From NCBI GenBank assembly GCA_963556695.1, contig CAUWAG010000020.1, forward strand, positions 1,674,001 to 1,738,000: 64,000 bases of DNA, read 5' to 3'. Position 1 is the stretch's first letter; the number at the start of each line of letters is the position of its first letter. Shown one piece after another: positions 47,284 through 58,021 of this stretch. Under the pieces are notes generated by a model. It was not told the DNA's origin. It searched no databases and was given only the letters and a program-made list of their open reading frames with translations. This DNA comes from Anthostomella pinea (Eukaryota; Ascomycota; Sordariomycetes; Xylariales; Xylariaceae). The translations under genes and the position numbers were made by a program.

Positions 47284-50200
47284 GTACATCAAACGAAACA
47301 CATCGACACGGGCATCTAGTCATCCATTCTGTGAATACAGCAGGGGGACAAAAGAGTGCAGGCCCTACAGAGTTAGCCATCAACCTGGCTGACTATAAAG
47401 GAGAACAAGCAGACATCATTCTGATGCAAGAGCCCTGGGTTGGCATACCACCAGGCAGGAGAATGGGAGTAAAGACACATCCCAATTACGATATATACTC
47501 CCCAGTGGATTCCTGGGACAGCGACAGTACACGGCCCAGATCTCTCATCTATGTGAGAAAATACCTTCAAGCGGATCAACTTCGGCCCTATGCTACACGA
47601 GACATCACCTGGGTCAAGGTACAAGGCATTACATTCGCCAGTGTCTACCGGCCATGTGACAACCCACAGGAAGTGGATGACATTCTGGAAGTATGGACTC
47701 CACCTTTTGGCTGCGTTATAGCTGGAGATTTCAATGCTGGCGACACATCCTGGGACTCAAGCAATCCAGGATATCATGGTGGTGCTATACTTGCACAAAC
47801 TATGGCAGACCATGGACTGGATCTGATTTCTGAACCAGATGTCCCGACACATGATGACGGAAATGTACTAGATCTGGTGTTCTCTGATGTCCCCATGGCT
47901 GAAGCCTCAGTCAATGATGCACTTCAGTGCACCTCAGATCATGAGACATTACGAATAGTCATTCCAATTCAGGGAGATCGGGACCGAGTTCCCAAGGCCA
48001 ATCATTGGATAGTACCGGACGACAAACTACAAGAGCTGGCAGACAATGTCCAAACCAGGATTCATGAACTCCCCCAGCTAGGTGTATCCCCTGGCCAGGT
48101 GGATAGCTTTACACAAAGCTTGATCAACATGATTCAAGGCTGTATCAGGACAGTGGGCAAGAAGCCCGGTCAATCTAGGCCCACTGCTTGGTGGAATGAT
48201 GACTGCAAAGCAGCTGCTCAGACATACAGGGCCCTTTCTAAACAGACCACAAGCCAAGAAGGGCGAAATTCAGCCCGACGGGAATTTCGCTGTGTGGTCT
48301 GAAAAGCTAAGAGAGAGTACTGGCAGACTCTAATTGATTCAGCGACTGAACCAAAAGACCTGTACAGAATTGTTTCCTGGCACAAGCTGTCAGCAGGATT
48401 ACGTTCCCCACCAATCATTATTGGGGACCAAATCTATGAGTCACAAGAGAGCAAAACAAATGCACTACGCTTAGCCACGCTTGAACGAAGCACCCCAGAC
48501 AACGATATCACCGACCCCTGGTCTGTTCAGATCACACAAGCCAAGCCACACATCCCCCTCGAATACCATGTCGGACTAGAAGAGGCTGAAGGGTGCACTA
48601 TAAGGACCAAGAGCAACTCCCCGGGAGTAGACACCCTCACAGTACGGATTCTGAAAGCTTGCTGGCCAGTCATTGGGGAGCATATCAGAGCCCTTTTCCA
48701 GACCTGTCTACAGATTGGACACCACCCTAAACCATTCAAAGTAGCTGAGGTAGTGATGATCCCAAAGCCAGACAAGAAAGACTATTCCAACCCCAGGGCC
48801 TACAGACCAATATCGCTATTATCATGTCTTGGCAAAGGCCTAGAACGACTCATTGCAAAAAGAATTGCCTGGTTTGTTATCAAACTTGGAATTCTAGCTC
48901 CACAACATTTTGGAGCTCTACCAAAGCGCTCTGCCACTGACTTGGTAGCTGCACTCATACACGATATTGAGCAGGCCCTTGACCAAGGCCTTGTTGCAAC
49001 GGTAGTCACAGCAGATATGACAGGGGCCTTCGATGCTGCCCTAATGGGACGACTGGTGGTTCGCATGAGAGAACAGGGCTGGCCAGGCTTTCTCATAAGA
49101 TGGGTCCAGTCATTCATGTCTGAACGATCCGCAAGAGTTCGGTTTGAAGGTATTGTGACTGATATAAAAGCCCTCACTTGTGGGCTACCACAAGGCTCAC
49201 CAGCTTCTCCAATTCTTTATATGCTATATACAGAGCCAATCTGTGCCCGACTCGGGATAAAAAGAAGACGCTTTGGATATGCAGACGACCTAGCAACTCT
49301 CTGCATTGGAAAGGACCTCAAAGAAACAGCCAAAGAGGCTTCTGAAAATCTTTACCTGCTCAACCAATGGGGACACGACAACGCTATTGAATTTGATCCT
49401 GATAAAACCGAGATCATGCATTTCTCACGGAAAAAGAACTCAGACAATCCTCCGGTCCGCCACGGGACAATGAACAGAACAGCAAAGAACTCCATGCGAT
49501 GGCTGGATGTCTTCCTGGATAGAAAACTGAACTTCAAAGATCACGTTTCTTACTGGGCCAAGAAAGTTAGTAGGGTAGCAAACCACATTCGAGGACTATG
49601 CAACATAGTCAAAGGACTTCCAGTAAAGTCAACCAAGAAGGCTGTGAAAACTTGTGTTATTCCTATTCTTACACACGGCCTGGAGGCCTGGTACCCAGGA
49701 ATGGAAAAAATTAGGAGCTTAGGTGGGACATCAGCATGTCGCATTAAAAGGCTTTTTGGAACGATAGATACTGTACTACGAACGGCAATCAGAGCTATCC
49801 TACCGGTCTGGAAAACACACCCTGGACATATCCTACACTTTGAATCACAGATTCCTCCAGCAGGAATTCTTGCAGAGTCAATAAGAAGACGTCACGGCTT
49901 CTGACTCAGAAGAGTAGACCAGAGACACCCTCTTGTTGGCAGGCTCCAAATACAAGCTCGCAAAGAACCAACAAGGCTACAAAGAAGCTTCCAATTAGTC
50001 CCTGACTTCCAGAGACCAATACTCACCAAGCCATCATGGAAGAAGGCCCCAGTCCGTAAAGACAAGGACAAAGAAATAGAGCTCTTCAAGCAATGGTTAC
50101 AGGAGAGAAATACGAACACTGACCTTGTCATCTATTTAGATGGATCACAATTGGACGACCAAGGCACAACCCGCACTAGATGGGGTTATACCATCAGGAA

Positions 50201-50969
50201 AGGCGGCACTACACAAGAAGTATACCAGGGAAAGGGCAGACTTCTACAAGCAGAAGTAGTGGATGTTAAAGTCCATGGTGCTCTCCAAGGTCTTGTAGCA
50301 GTCAGGACAATTAGACACAGAAAACAGCTATATGTCTGCCTGGACAACACATCAGTGGTGGATGGGCTCAATGGGACTCCACCCGAGACATCACAGAAAA
50401 TTTTTCTGCGATTCCAAGAACTCGCCACAGCACACACTCCTGGAGTGGCCGTCAAGTGGATTCCTGGACACAGAGATATTGATGGGAACAAAGCTGCCGA
50501 TATATTAACAAAAGAGGGTGCTATGCTAAAAACAGACATGAGAAACCTTCCTATAATCTCTTGGGTCAAGAGAGATCTCAAAAGAAAGGGCAAGAAAGAG
50601 TTCAACCAATGGTAGAAAGACCAATCAGAACCTAGATATCAAGAAGTATACTCACATGCAGTAACTAAAAGAGGCCTTATATCCTTTAAGAGGAGCACTC
50701 TACACAGACTTCTAGCGGCCAGATCTGGACATGGCGACTTTGCCAGATACCACGAACGCTTTGGGTATACAGACTCGAACAATCACTGCAACTATAGTGA
50801 AAAGAAAACACCACAACATATTTTCTTTTGTAAGAGGTTAAGAAAAAATCGGTTATTATCTAGGTACTCGCCTAGGACAGCCTGTTTACAATACTTAGGG
50901 GAGAGGAGCACAGAATGGGTAAAATTCGTGGAGAAGAGCAAGTTCTTTTCAACAATCTGTCTCCGATAG
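47277..50969 (+). pseudogene. LINE ORF2: endonuclease, reverse transcriptase, RNase H, with three stops
   Basis: One frame of 1,230 codons interrupted by TGA 48300-48302 (CVV-stop-KAKREYW), TGA 49902-49904 (RHGF-stop-LRRVDQ) and TAG 50613-50615 (FNQW-stop-KD), each probably an original TGG. Domains: AP-type endonuclease (about residues 1-230, with MQEPW, AGDFNAGD and SDHE); reverse transcriptase (about 490-800, with GLPQGSPASP and FGYADD); RNase H (about 940-1080, with DNTSVVDGLNG and WIPGHRDIDGNKAAD); and a C-terminal C/H motif. The first RNase H acidic site reads YLDGS. Both TGA stops are shared with the minus copy. Confidence 0.87.
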
Positions 50970-51173
50970 ATAGCTATTCTTGAAGGACCAGATGGATGAC
51001 CCCAAGGTCATACCGCCGCAACAACGGGGATGGGCCCGTGAGCGGGACTGACTGTACTTATTTTCTTGAGACCTCCACAACCCTGCGATGCAGAGGCTCT
51101 GGGAGGCGTGGTCTGCACTACTGAGGAGCTACCCCCCACGTTAAATACAAAACAAACAAACAAACAAACAAAC

Positions 51174-51888
51174 AGTGATACCTTCAGGAATCCAAGACCG
51201 CTGGCGTTCTTGGGTGATGAGGACTGATCAATCTATTTAGGAAGCAGGACGATGCCACGAACGTTCCTAATTGTCAGCTGTTGCATCAGATATCTGACAA
51301 GTATTGACGTGCATCAATACGAGGGTAATATTGTGCCTTGCACCATCGCAGCACCCCGTTGAGATTGTACATACACATTCTCGTCGATTTTCCAGCACGG
51401 CGTGCTTGATACCGCTTAGAACATAGGGGAAACATAACGCAATAACCAATCAAGCCAGCCGCCGTGGTTTTGCCAGTCAGCCTGAGTCTTTCCGAAAAGC
51501 TAGCTTGTTAGCCATGTAAAGGTAGACGTAGGGAAAGGTAGGGCCACTTGATCATATTGCATGTATTACCAACCCAGGCGCAGTCAATGTAAACGACCTA
51601 TGACACACGCCCATATATGCTACCATCTATCGACTTCGATTGCTTGGTAGGTTCATGCCTGGATCAAATTGCTCGCGTTCAAGAATGAAAACTCAAAAAT
51701 AAGTAGAAAACCCAACAGAAACGCCAATAACCCCGAAATCAAAAAGAAATAACGAGTGTCTCAGCCATACATGAAAATAGAATCAGTGCATTCGCCTCTC
51801 TTCTTCCCACGCAAGTACTCCTGGAGGATCAATCTCCCAGGACGACAACCTCTAGCTCCACAGTAGGCCCATCAGCCAGCGCAACACC
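51174..51888. other. intergenic, no gene supported
   Basis: Nothing recognised; AT-moderate DNA downstream of the cysteine-rich gene. Confidence 0.45.
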
Positions 51889-52103
51889 TCATTTCTTTGG
51901 CTTTGGCTTTGGCTTTCCTTGGGCAGTGTCCACTTCTGCCTGAGTGACACAAGTGTAGCATTGGAATGTCGCGGTGAAGTATCTGTTTTCCACACTCCCC
52001 GCGCAGGGCCTACCGGCTATCTTATCCTCGCATGGTGTGATGGTCCACATGCATTGCGTGTGGGTGCACGTCTCCAAATTCCAATGATTGTTTAAGCACA
52101 TGT
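51889..52103 (-). pseudogene. small cysteine-rich protein, C-terminal part, cut by a transposon
   Basis: The minus-strand frame gives NMCLNNHWNLETCTHTQCMW then CEDKIAGRPC, FQCYTC and a GKPKPKPKK tail, ending TGA 51889-51891. Seven cysteines in about 70 residues suggest a disulfide-rich, probably secreted product. The pogo element at 52106-54334 starts at a TA just upstream. Removing the element and one TA extends the frame into 54336 and beyond for about 22 residues (LYPAQTIARYTSTTD) before a possible intron acceptor (ATCTAG, near 54414). The true 5' exon and signal peptide were not resolved. No family recognised. Confidence 0.5.
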
Positions 52104-52105
52104 TA

Positions 52106-54334
52106 CCATCCCCCACCTGGTACTCGGACACCCCCACTACTCGTACAGCCAAACCCCACCATCACCACCTAAACTCCCACATGTTCACTTATACGGATTC
52201 GGCTTGATATTGAAGCTATTTAGAATGTAATTACTTCTCTAGATAGCCCTGATCTTAAAGTTTCTTCCAATGCAAAAATTACTCCGCGCAGCCTACGTGA
52301 TTGGCTGTCTATTACCCCGCGTTTCCTACCCCGAATAGAGAAATTTGCAGTGCTTGAGCCTCGTTTGAAGCCTTGTTCTATATGCACCGCAGCATCGTAC
52401 AGCCGCCAAAAATGCCTCCCTATTCGTATACGGAGGATCACATAGCGAATGCCATCTTAGATATCACGGATGAGGGCCTCTCGCTGCGAAAAAGCGCTCA
52501 AAAGCACGGCATCCCTGCCACGACGCTCTCTGACCGACTCAACGGCAAGCCCTCAAAGTCCGAGGCCCATATACAACAACAGAGACTCTCTCCTGCTCAA
52601 GAGAGCACTATAGTCAAGTGGATTTTACGTCAGGAGAAGCTGGGACTAGCCCCTTCGCACTCCCTGGTGCATGAGATCATCCTGAAGGTGTCGAAAAAGA
52701 ACAGAGATTCACGCCCCCTTGGAGACAACTTCATCGCCGGCTTCAAGCGCCGCAACCCCCAAATAAAGACCAAAGTTGGCAAGCGGATGGAATCAGCGCG
52801 CTTTAAGGGCTTTACGCCGAAGGCAGTTAACTGGTTCTTCGATATCTTGGAAGATTACGGCTGGGTAAAGCCAGAAAACACGTACAATGTCGATAAGGGC
52901 GGCATTATGGCGGGTTTTGGTAGCTTTACCTACCCTTTTAAATCCACAGAAACTCTAATTATCTTTGCAGGCATTGACTCTCTCGTTCTGGGTAGTTCTA
53001 CTACTAAGAAAGCCTTCCTAAAGAGCCCCCAGGGCCGTAGCTGGACCTCCTTTATTGAGGCCATCTCCGCAACTGGAACAATCCTCAAACCAGGTATTAT
53101 CTTTAAGGGGAAGGACCTGCAAGTGCAGTGGTTTATCGAGGAGTTCCAAAAGACTGCCGATTGGCATTACATATGCTCAGAAAACGGCTGGACTTCGAAT
53201 GAAATAGCCTGCCAGTGGCTAGAAGATGTCTTCATCCCGCAGGTGGACGAGGTACGAGGAAAAGACCAGGCCGAGCCTGTTCTTTTGATACTAGATGGCC
53301 ATGGTAGCCACACCTCCGTACGTATATGTTTTTTCCTTATTCTATATGGACTTCTTTCATTTTTCCCTGATTTAATAAAGGCTAACGCGTGTTATAAGGA
53401 CGAATTCATGACCATCTGTTATTTTGCCAACATATTGCTCTGTTTCTTCCCTGCGCACACTAGTCACGGCATGCAACCCCTGGATAACGGGCCCTATAAC
53501 GCCCTGAAGGCTCACTACCAGAAATTCCTCTCCCAGCTAAATTCTCTGACGGACGCCTCGCCTGTTAACAAGATCAACTTCATTCGGTGCTATAGCCAGG
53601 CCAGAGCTGCTGCTTTTACTAAAGCAAACATCCTCTCTGGCTTCAGAACGACTGGATGTTATCCTATCAGCCGCAGGAAGTGTTTAACGCACCCAGAAAT
53701 CCAGGAAGAGAAGCAGAAGACCCCTGAGCCTGAGACCCCTGAGAGCTCTGAACCAGAGGATCAACGGACCCCTACTACGAGCCGCCAGATCATGAATTTC
53801 GGCAAAAATAAGTCCCCTGGCACCCGGCTGAAGTATAGGAAGATAGCCACCGCGTTCGAGGCTAAGGATACCGACCTTGTTATCAAGGACAGGAAGATCA
53901 AGGCCCTGGAGGCTGAACTGAAGCGGCTACGGCCAAAGAAGCGCCAGAAGATCCATAATCCTAACAAGAAGTTCAGAACAGTCACGGAGGTACTAAGTAA
54001 AGGTGGTAATATCACCCCTGGTGTCTCTGCGGATGTACCAGAAGTTGTGGTTGATAAGGACGAGGAGGAAGAAGAAGAAGACGAAGACTCGGCTGAAGAG
54101 CCCGTTTTGGAGGCCATACAGGAGCCTAGGCACACCCGTTCGGGGCGAGCCATTCGGGCGCCCGCACGCTTGTACGAGTAAACAGCCCCACCGCTATCGA
54201 ATGATAATTTTGCTGAATTTTTCCGATCTACAAGACTTCATTTAGGTGTGGGTGAATAAGGGGGTGTTTTGGTGGTGGATGCGGGGTTTGGCTGTACGAG
54301 TAGTGGGGGTGTCCGAGTACTAGGTGGGGGATGG
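52106..54334 (+). mobile_element. pogo-type DNA transposon, complete
   Basis: 2.23 kb with long inverted repeats: left CCATCCCCCACCTGGTACTC from 52106, right end inverted CCATCCCCCACCTAGTACTC, extending about 75 bp to include GGTTTGGCTGT and GGTGGTG. Flanked by TA at 52104-52105 and 54335-54336. The right end differs from the left mostly by C-to-T. Confidence 0.88.
52382..54181 (+). CDS. pogo-type DDE transposase, apparently intact
   Basis: Open from ATG 52382 (ATG 52412 is an alternative) to 54181. N-terminal psq-type helix-turn-helix (YTEDHIANAILDITDEGLSL onward), a CENP-B/Tc5-type DNA-binding domain (about 55-150), then the DDE core: Asp171 in NVDKGG, Asp in LDGHGSH (53294) and Asp in PLDNGPY (53483). 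Two likely introns, 52920-52970 (51 bp, ends TTTGCAG) and 53318-53398 (81 bp, GTACGT...GCTAAC...AAG), are both multiples of three, so the frame stays open unspliced. Splicing the second one restores DD35D spacing. The C-terminus is acidic (DEEEEEEDED). E-to-K after the first Asp is odd. Confidence 0.85.
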   Translation: MHRSIVQPPKMPPYSYTEDHIANAILDITDEGLSLRKSAQKHGIPATTLSDRLNGKPSKSEAHIQQQRLSPAQESTIVKWILRQEKLGLAPSHSLVHEIILKVSKKNRDSRPLGDNFIAGFKRRNPQIKTKVGKRMESARFKGFTPKAVNWFFDILEDYGWVKPENTYNVDKGGIMAGFGSFTYPFKSTETLIIFAGIDSLVLGSSTTKKAFLKSPQGRSWTSFIEAISATGTILKPGIIFKGKDLQVQWFIEEFQKTADWHYICSENGWTSNEIACQWLEDVFIPQVDEVRGKDQAEPVLLILDGHGSHTSVRICFFLILYGLLSFFPDLIKANACYKDEFMTICYFANILLCFFPAHTSHGMQPLDNGPYNALKAHYQKFLSQLNSLTDASPVNKINFIRCYSQARAAAFTKANILSGFRTTGCYPISRRKCLTHPEIQEEKQKTPEPETPESSEPEDQRTPTTSRQIMNFGKNKSPGTRLKYRKIATAFEAKDTDLVIKDRKIKALEAELKRLRPKKRQKIHNPNKKFRTVTEVLSKGGNITPGVSADVPEVVVDKDEEEEEEDEDSAEEPVLEAIQEPRHTRSGRAIRAPARLYE

Positions 54335-54589
54335 TATCTGTGGTGCTGGTGTATCTAGCGATGGTCTGTGCTGGGTAAAGAACAATTTCTCGCGTCGAAT
54401 AAGATTGCTAGATGAAGTCTGAATTAGTTCCAGGATATTGGTGGAGTTCTGGTCAAGTTGTGGGCTTACTTTTTGTCAGGTAATGGACAGATTGTGTCAG
54501 AAGGCGGGCCTTGGAATTGAAATGTTGATCTGTTGATCTGTAGGGAGTTGCAGTCATGAGGGGAGTGGTGGTGCTGTTGACATACATGA

Positions 54590-55100
54590 TCTGTTACTTT
54601 GTCCCTTACCATGCTTCCCAACGATGGCTCCCGAGTGTGTTAGTTGGTCTCCACGAGGTGTTTCCGTGTTGGCATGTCTTGTGGCCTCGAGGTGCTTGCT
54701 GGTAGGCAAGTCCTGATGTGGATGTGTCGAGCCGAGCGCGGTTGGCATATATGGGCCTGTTATTTTGTTCCTTGCAATGCTTCCCAACCGATTTCTTTCC
54801 AGTGTGTTTGTTGGTCTCCACGAGGTGTTTGCTGACTGGCATGTCCCGATGCGTCGAGTGCTGTTGGTGGTGCGACGTTGTGCGACTAGGTGTCAAGGAC
54901 AGTTTGTTCGCGTTGGGTTCGAAGCCCATCACCGGTGGGCAATCTGGTGGCAGCAGCATTTCTCTGTTGGTCCACATGAATCTGTTCTTTTGTTCCTTAA
55001 CATGCTCTCCAATAGATTGCTCCCGAGTGACTTTGTTGGTCTACACGAGGTGTTTGTTCGCTGGCATGTCTCGATGGTTCGAGTGCTATCACAAAGCAAT
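54590..55100. repeat. three imperfect tandem repeats
   Basis: GTTGGTCT(C/A)CACGAGGTGTT recurs at 54643, 54810 and 55035, each preceded by a TTTTGTTCCTT..ATGCT(T/C)(C/T)CCAA region and followed by TGGCATGTC. Period is irregular (167 and 225 bp). The plus frame is open but looks non-biological. Confidence 0.65.
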
Positions 55101-56968
55101 GCCGCTCCGTGGAGCCCCTGCCACGGGCCAATGCCAGGGGCTAATGACCCCCTATATGGTGGGTGTATGGGCCGTTCACCCAGATGGTCTCTCAGGGCTC
55201 CTTCTCTTCCTATCTCCTTAGAGAGTGTTCATAGACTTGGTATTTCATGCCGTAGCTATGAGCCAGGTTTCCTATTCTGCCATTGGCATAGCCAAAGTGC
55301 CATTGTGGTGATCAGGTTGAGGGAGTCTCTCCTCTGCTGCCACCGAATGGCCAGAGTACAACACTCTCGCGAAAAAGACAAGCCACCACGAATACGCCGC
55401 TCGAAAAGAGCATTGCACACGCGCTCGGAGGCTCCCATAGCCCCAGGGCATGGCTCACTCACGATAGGGAGCCGTCCCAATCACGCCGCCTGGTCACGAT
55501 ACGATACGATACGAAGCGACCACAGCAACCACCCCTACACTGTCCACTGTCCACTCGATTACATGCAATGTACGACAATCCTGAACGTCTCAAGCACGGC
55601 AAGAGACCTTCCCGAGAGCCTCATAGGTGTCTCCAAGGTCATGCGACATAGGCCTCTCTACCGGGGAAGCCACCTACAACCGAAGCCTTCCTCATCATGG
55701 GAGCACACGGGACCTCCCACGAGGGAGCCCAGCCCAATCGACGACGCTCTGCGACGATGCCCGGGATTCCACAAATGGCTCTCTCACGAGGGGGAGCCCA
55801 CGAACAAACGTCTCCCTAATGGAAATGCTCGCGAGCGCCCGCTCTGTGTGGCACTGGAGGCTCGGAACGCAACATCCCACACCCTTTGGAAATCAACATG
55901 GCGTTTACGACAAGAACTGGTTGAGGCACAAGAGCTGATGGCACGGCAGCATTCGATACCACGGCACATGAGTCCAAAGGAGATCACGGAAGACTCATGG
56001 GGGGTGCTAGTGACCCCGACAGTGCGCTTATGAGTGGCCGCTCCACTAAAGCGGTTGTACGCTCGGAAGGTTAAACGACGTAGAGAGCAGCTCCTTGGTG
56101 ATAGAGATGGTGGTACTAAGGGAAGCACCTTGGCAAAGCCTCCCTTGCTTCCGCGTATGCGTGGAAGACCAGCTTCCTGGTACGACAAATGGAAGCCGTG
56201 CCAGCTCGAGCTGTCGGCACCAGGGACTAACCCTAGGCCAAGCCGTCGCATGTATGTTGTAGCGCGTTGAGCCCTTGAGCTCTCGAGAAGCACACTGCGT
56301 TGTAACCATGGAAGGCTCCGGCGAATCACCAGTGCGTTGGGCCCTTGAGGCTCTCGTAGATTACTCCACGTGGATAGCCATACATAGAAGGCTCCCACTC
56401 CTCGGAGGAGCTCGTCGGGCCCTCGTGAACTCTCACTCGAGCACGTCTCCTGATTGGTCAAGGGAATGACCCGGATTGTGTGGTGGATCGTTCGGTTATG
56501 ATGCGAGCATCCTGTGAACGTCCCCAAGAAGGACGTGCGGATATTGAGGAAGTGATCAAAATGTTGTTCTGTTGCAGTTTAGTAGGTTCATTTAATTGAT
56601 ACCTTACCTACACGAAGACATATAGGCAACTCCATACATGCATCGCTCTGGAGGATTGCGTATGTGGTTGAGTGTTAGGGCCAGAGAGATCTAGATGCCA
56701 CGGCCCAAATTGGATATAGCAGCGAGGTAAGACAAGTAATGTATTCGCGAGAACGTCCAGGGAATATTTAACCAGTCAAACGATTCATGGATCAAGCAGT
56801 AGCCAATAGACAACCTTGGCACGGAGGTTGAAGTTTTGGGGTCGGGCACTCTATGACGGAGCCCGGGCGAATAAGCGAGTCGACTCGGAGCATCTCCCTC
56901 CGCAATTTGACGTTCCGAATGCCGTTCCCCCCGGCCGGAGATGCTCAGTGCTCACCACCCTCGGCCTC
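55101..56968. other. intergenic, no gene supported
   Basis: Overlapping frames on both strands (for example 54765-56033 plus and 55784-56527 minus) have no domain and no codon signal I trust. GAGCCC/GGGCTC words recur at 55690-55860 and 56270-56420. GGAGCATCTCC (56888) and GGAGATGCTC (56937) form a loose inverted pair upstream of the esterase. Confidence 0.45.
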
Positions 56969-56976
56969 TATATAAG
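56969..56976 (+). promoter_or_regulatory. probable TATA box of the acetylxylan esterase gene
   Basis: TATATAAG lies 94 bp before the ATG at 57070, followed by a pyrimidine-rich CTCTCTAAGGGTCTCTCTCG stretch, a common fungal promoter layout. Confidence 0.55.
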
Positions 56977-57069
56977 TAAAGCATGACTCTCTAAGGGTCT
57001 CTCTCGTATTCCAGCATTGTTTCTGTAGTCGTCCCGCGACTGAACTACGTCACAACAGGACCCGACAAG

Positions 57070-58005
57070 ATGCACTTCAAACTCCAGACGGCCTTGGGGT
57101 GGCTCGTACACACCGCACCGCTCCTAGCCAGCGCTGTCTCTTTGCAGCAGGTCACGTCGGATTTCGGCTCCAACCCCAGGAACGTGGGCTTCTACATCTA
57201 CGTGCCCGACAAGCTCGCCGCCAACCCACCCATCCTGGTGAACCCCCACGCGTGCCACGGAAGCGCACAGAACGCCTATACCGGATCGCAATATGCGACT
57301 TTAGCCAGCCAATACGGCTTCATCGTTATCTATCCCGACAGCCCGAATACCGCCGACAAGTGCTGGGACGTGTCGTCCAGCGACACCTTGACGCACAATG
57401 CGGGCGGCGACAGTCTCGGCATCGCCAGCATGGTTCGATGGACACTGAGCAAGTACAATGGAGACGCGAGCCGTGTCTTCGTCACGGGGACATCTTCCGG
57501 CGCCATGATGACCAGCGTCCTCATCGGAGCCTACCCCGACATGTTCGCTGCCGGGTCCGCGTTCTCAGGTGTGCCTTTCGGGTGCTTCGCAGGCAATGGG
57601 TACGGCGTGTGGAGCGACGCATGCGCCACCGGCAAGATCACGCACACGGGGCCTGAGTGGGCGGCTTTGGTTGAGGCCGCGTACCCCGGGTATACGGGGT
57701 GGCGCCCAAAGATGATGATTCTCCACGGCGACCAGGACGAGACTCTGAACTTCACGGACTTCGGCGAGGAGATTAAGCAGTGGACGTCGGTTTTCGGGAT
57801 CAGTGACACGCCCACCAGCACCACTTCTAACACGCCTGTTAGTAACTGGACGAAGTATGTGTATGGCAATGACGACTGGTTCGAAGCCTACAGAGCCGGA
57901 GGGGTACCGCATAACATCCCGAACCAGGAGTCGCTAGTCATGAACTGGTTCGGCCTTACATGTACCTCAGGAGACTGCTTCAAATGGGGGCAGGGCCAAG
58001 GCTAG
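57070..58005 (+). CDS. secreted acetylxylan esterase, carbohydrate esterase family 1
   Basis: 311 residues, single exon. Signal peptide at residues 1-23 (ends near LLASAVS), then SLQQVTSDFGSNPRNVGFYI, the canonical start of fungal CE1 acetylxylan esterases, and GFIVIYPDSPNTADKCWDV. Catalytic triad: Ser142 in GTSSGAMM, Asp223 in HGDQDETL and His281 in GVPHNIPN. It removes acetyl groups from xylan during plant cell-wall breakdown outside the cell. No carbohydrate-binding module is attached; the protein ends in a short Cys-containing GDCFKWGQGQG tail. A SINE sits 16 bp after the stop, and its target duplication overlaps the 3' UTR, so transcript ends may be altered. Confidence 0.93.
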   Translation: MHFKLQTALGWLVHTAPLLASAVSLQQVTSDFGSNPRNVGFYIYVPDKLAANPPILVNPHACHGSAQNAYTGSQYATLASQYGFIVIYPDSPNTADKCWDVSSSDTLTHNAGGDSLGIASMVRWTLSKYNGDASRVFVTGTSSGAMMTSVLIGAYPDMFAAGSAFSGVPFGCFAGNGYGVWSDACATGKITHTGPEWAALVEAAYPGYTGWRPKMMILHGDQDETLNFTDFGEEIKQWTSVFGISDTPTSTTSNTPVSNWTKYVYGNDDWFEAYRAGGVPHNIPNQESLVMNWFGLTCTSGDCFKWGQGQG

Positions 58006-58021
58006 CTTAGAGGAAACAGTG

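Larger units (their letters stand above)
45421..51173 (+). mobile_element. near full-length Tad1-type LINE
   Basis: Two overlapping frames: ORF1 (45706-47283, gag-like with zinc knuckles) and ORF2 (47277-50969, endonuclease, reverse transcriptase, RNase H, Cys/His motif), then about 200 bp of 3' UTR and a (CAAA)n tail ending near 51173. The 5' end is a guess; the 5' UTR start could not be located. ORF order, RNase H and tail type match the Tad1 clade of fungal LINEs. Confidence 0.87.

Noticed and set aside
54765..56033. 422-codon open frame on the plus strand
   Set aside because: Starts inside imperfect tandem repeats, has no domain, and large frames overlap it on the opposite strand; GC-rich repeats explain the openness.
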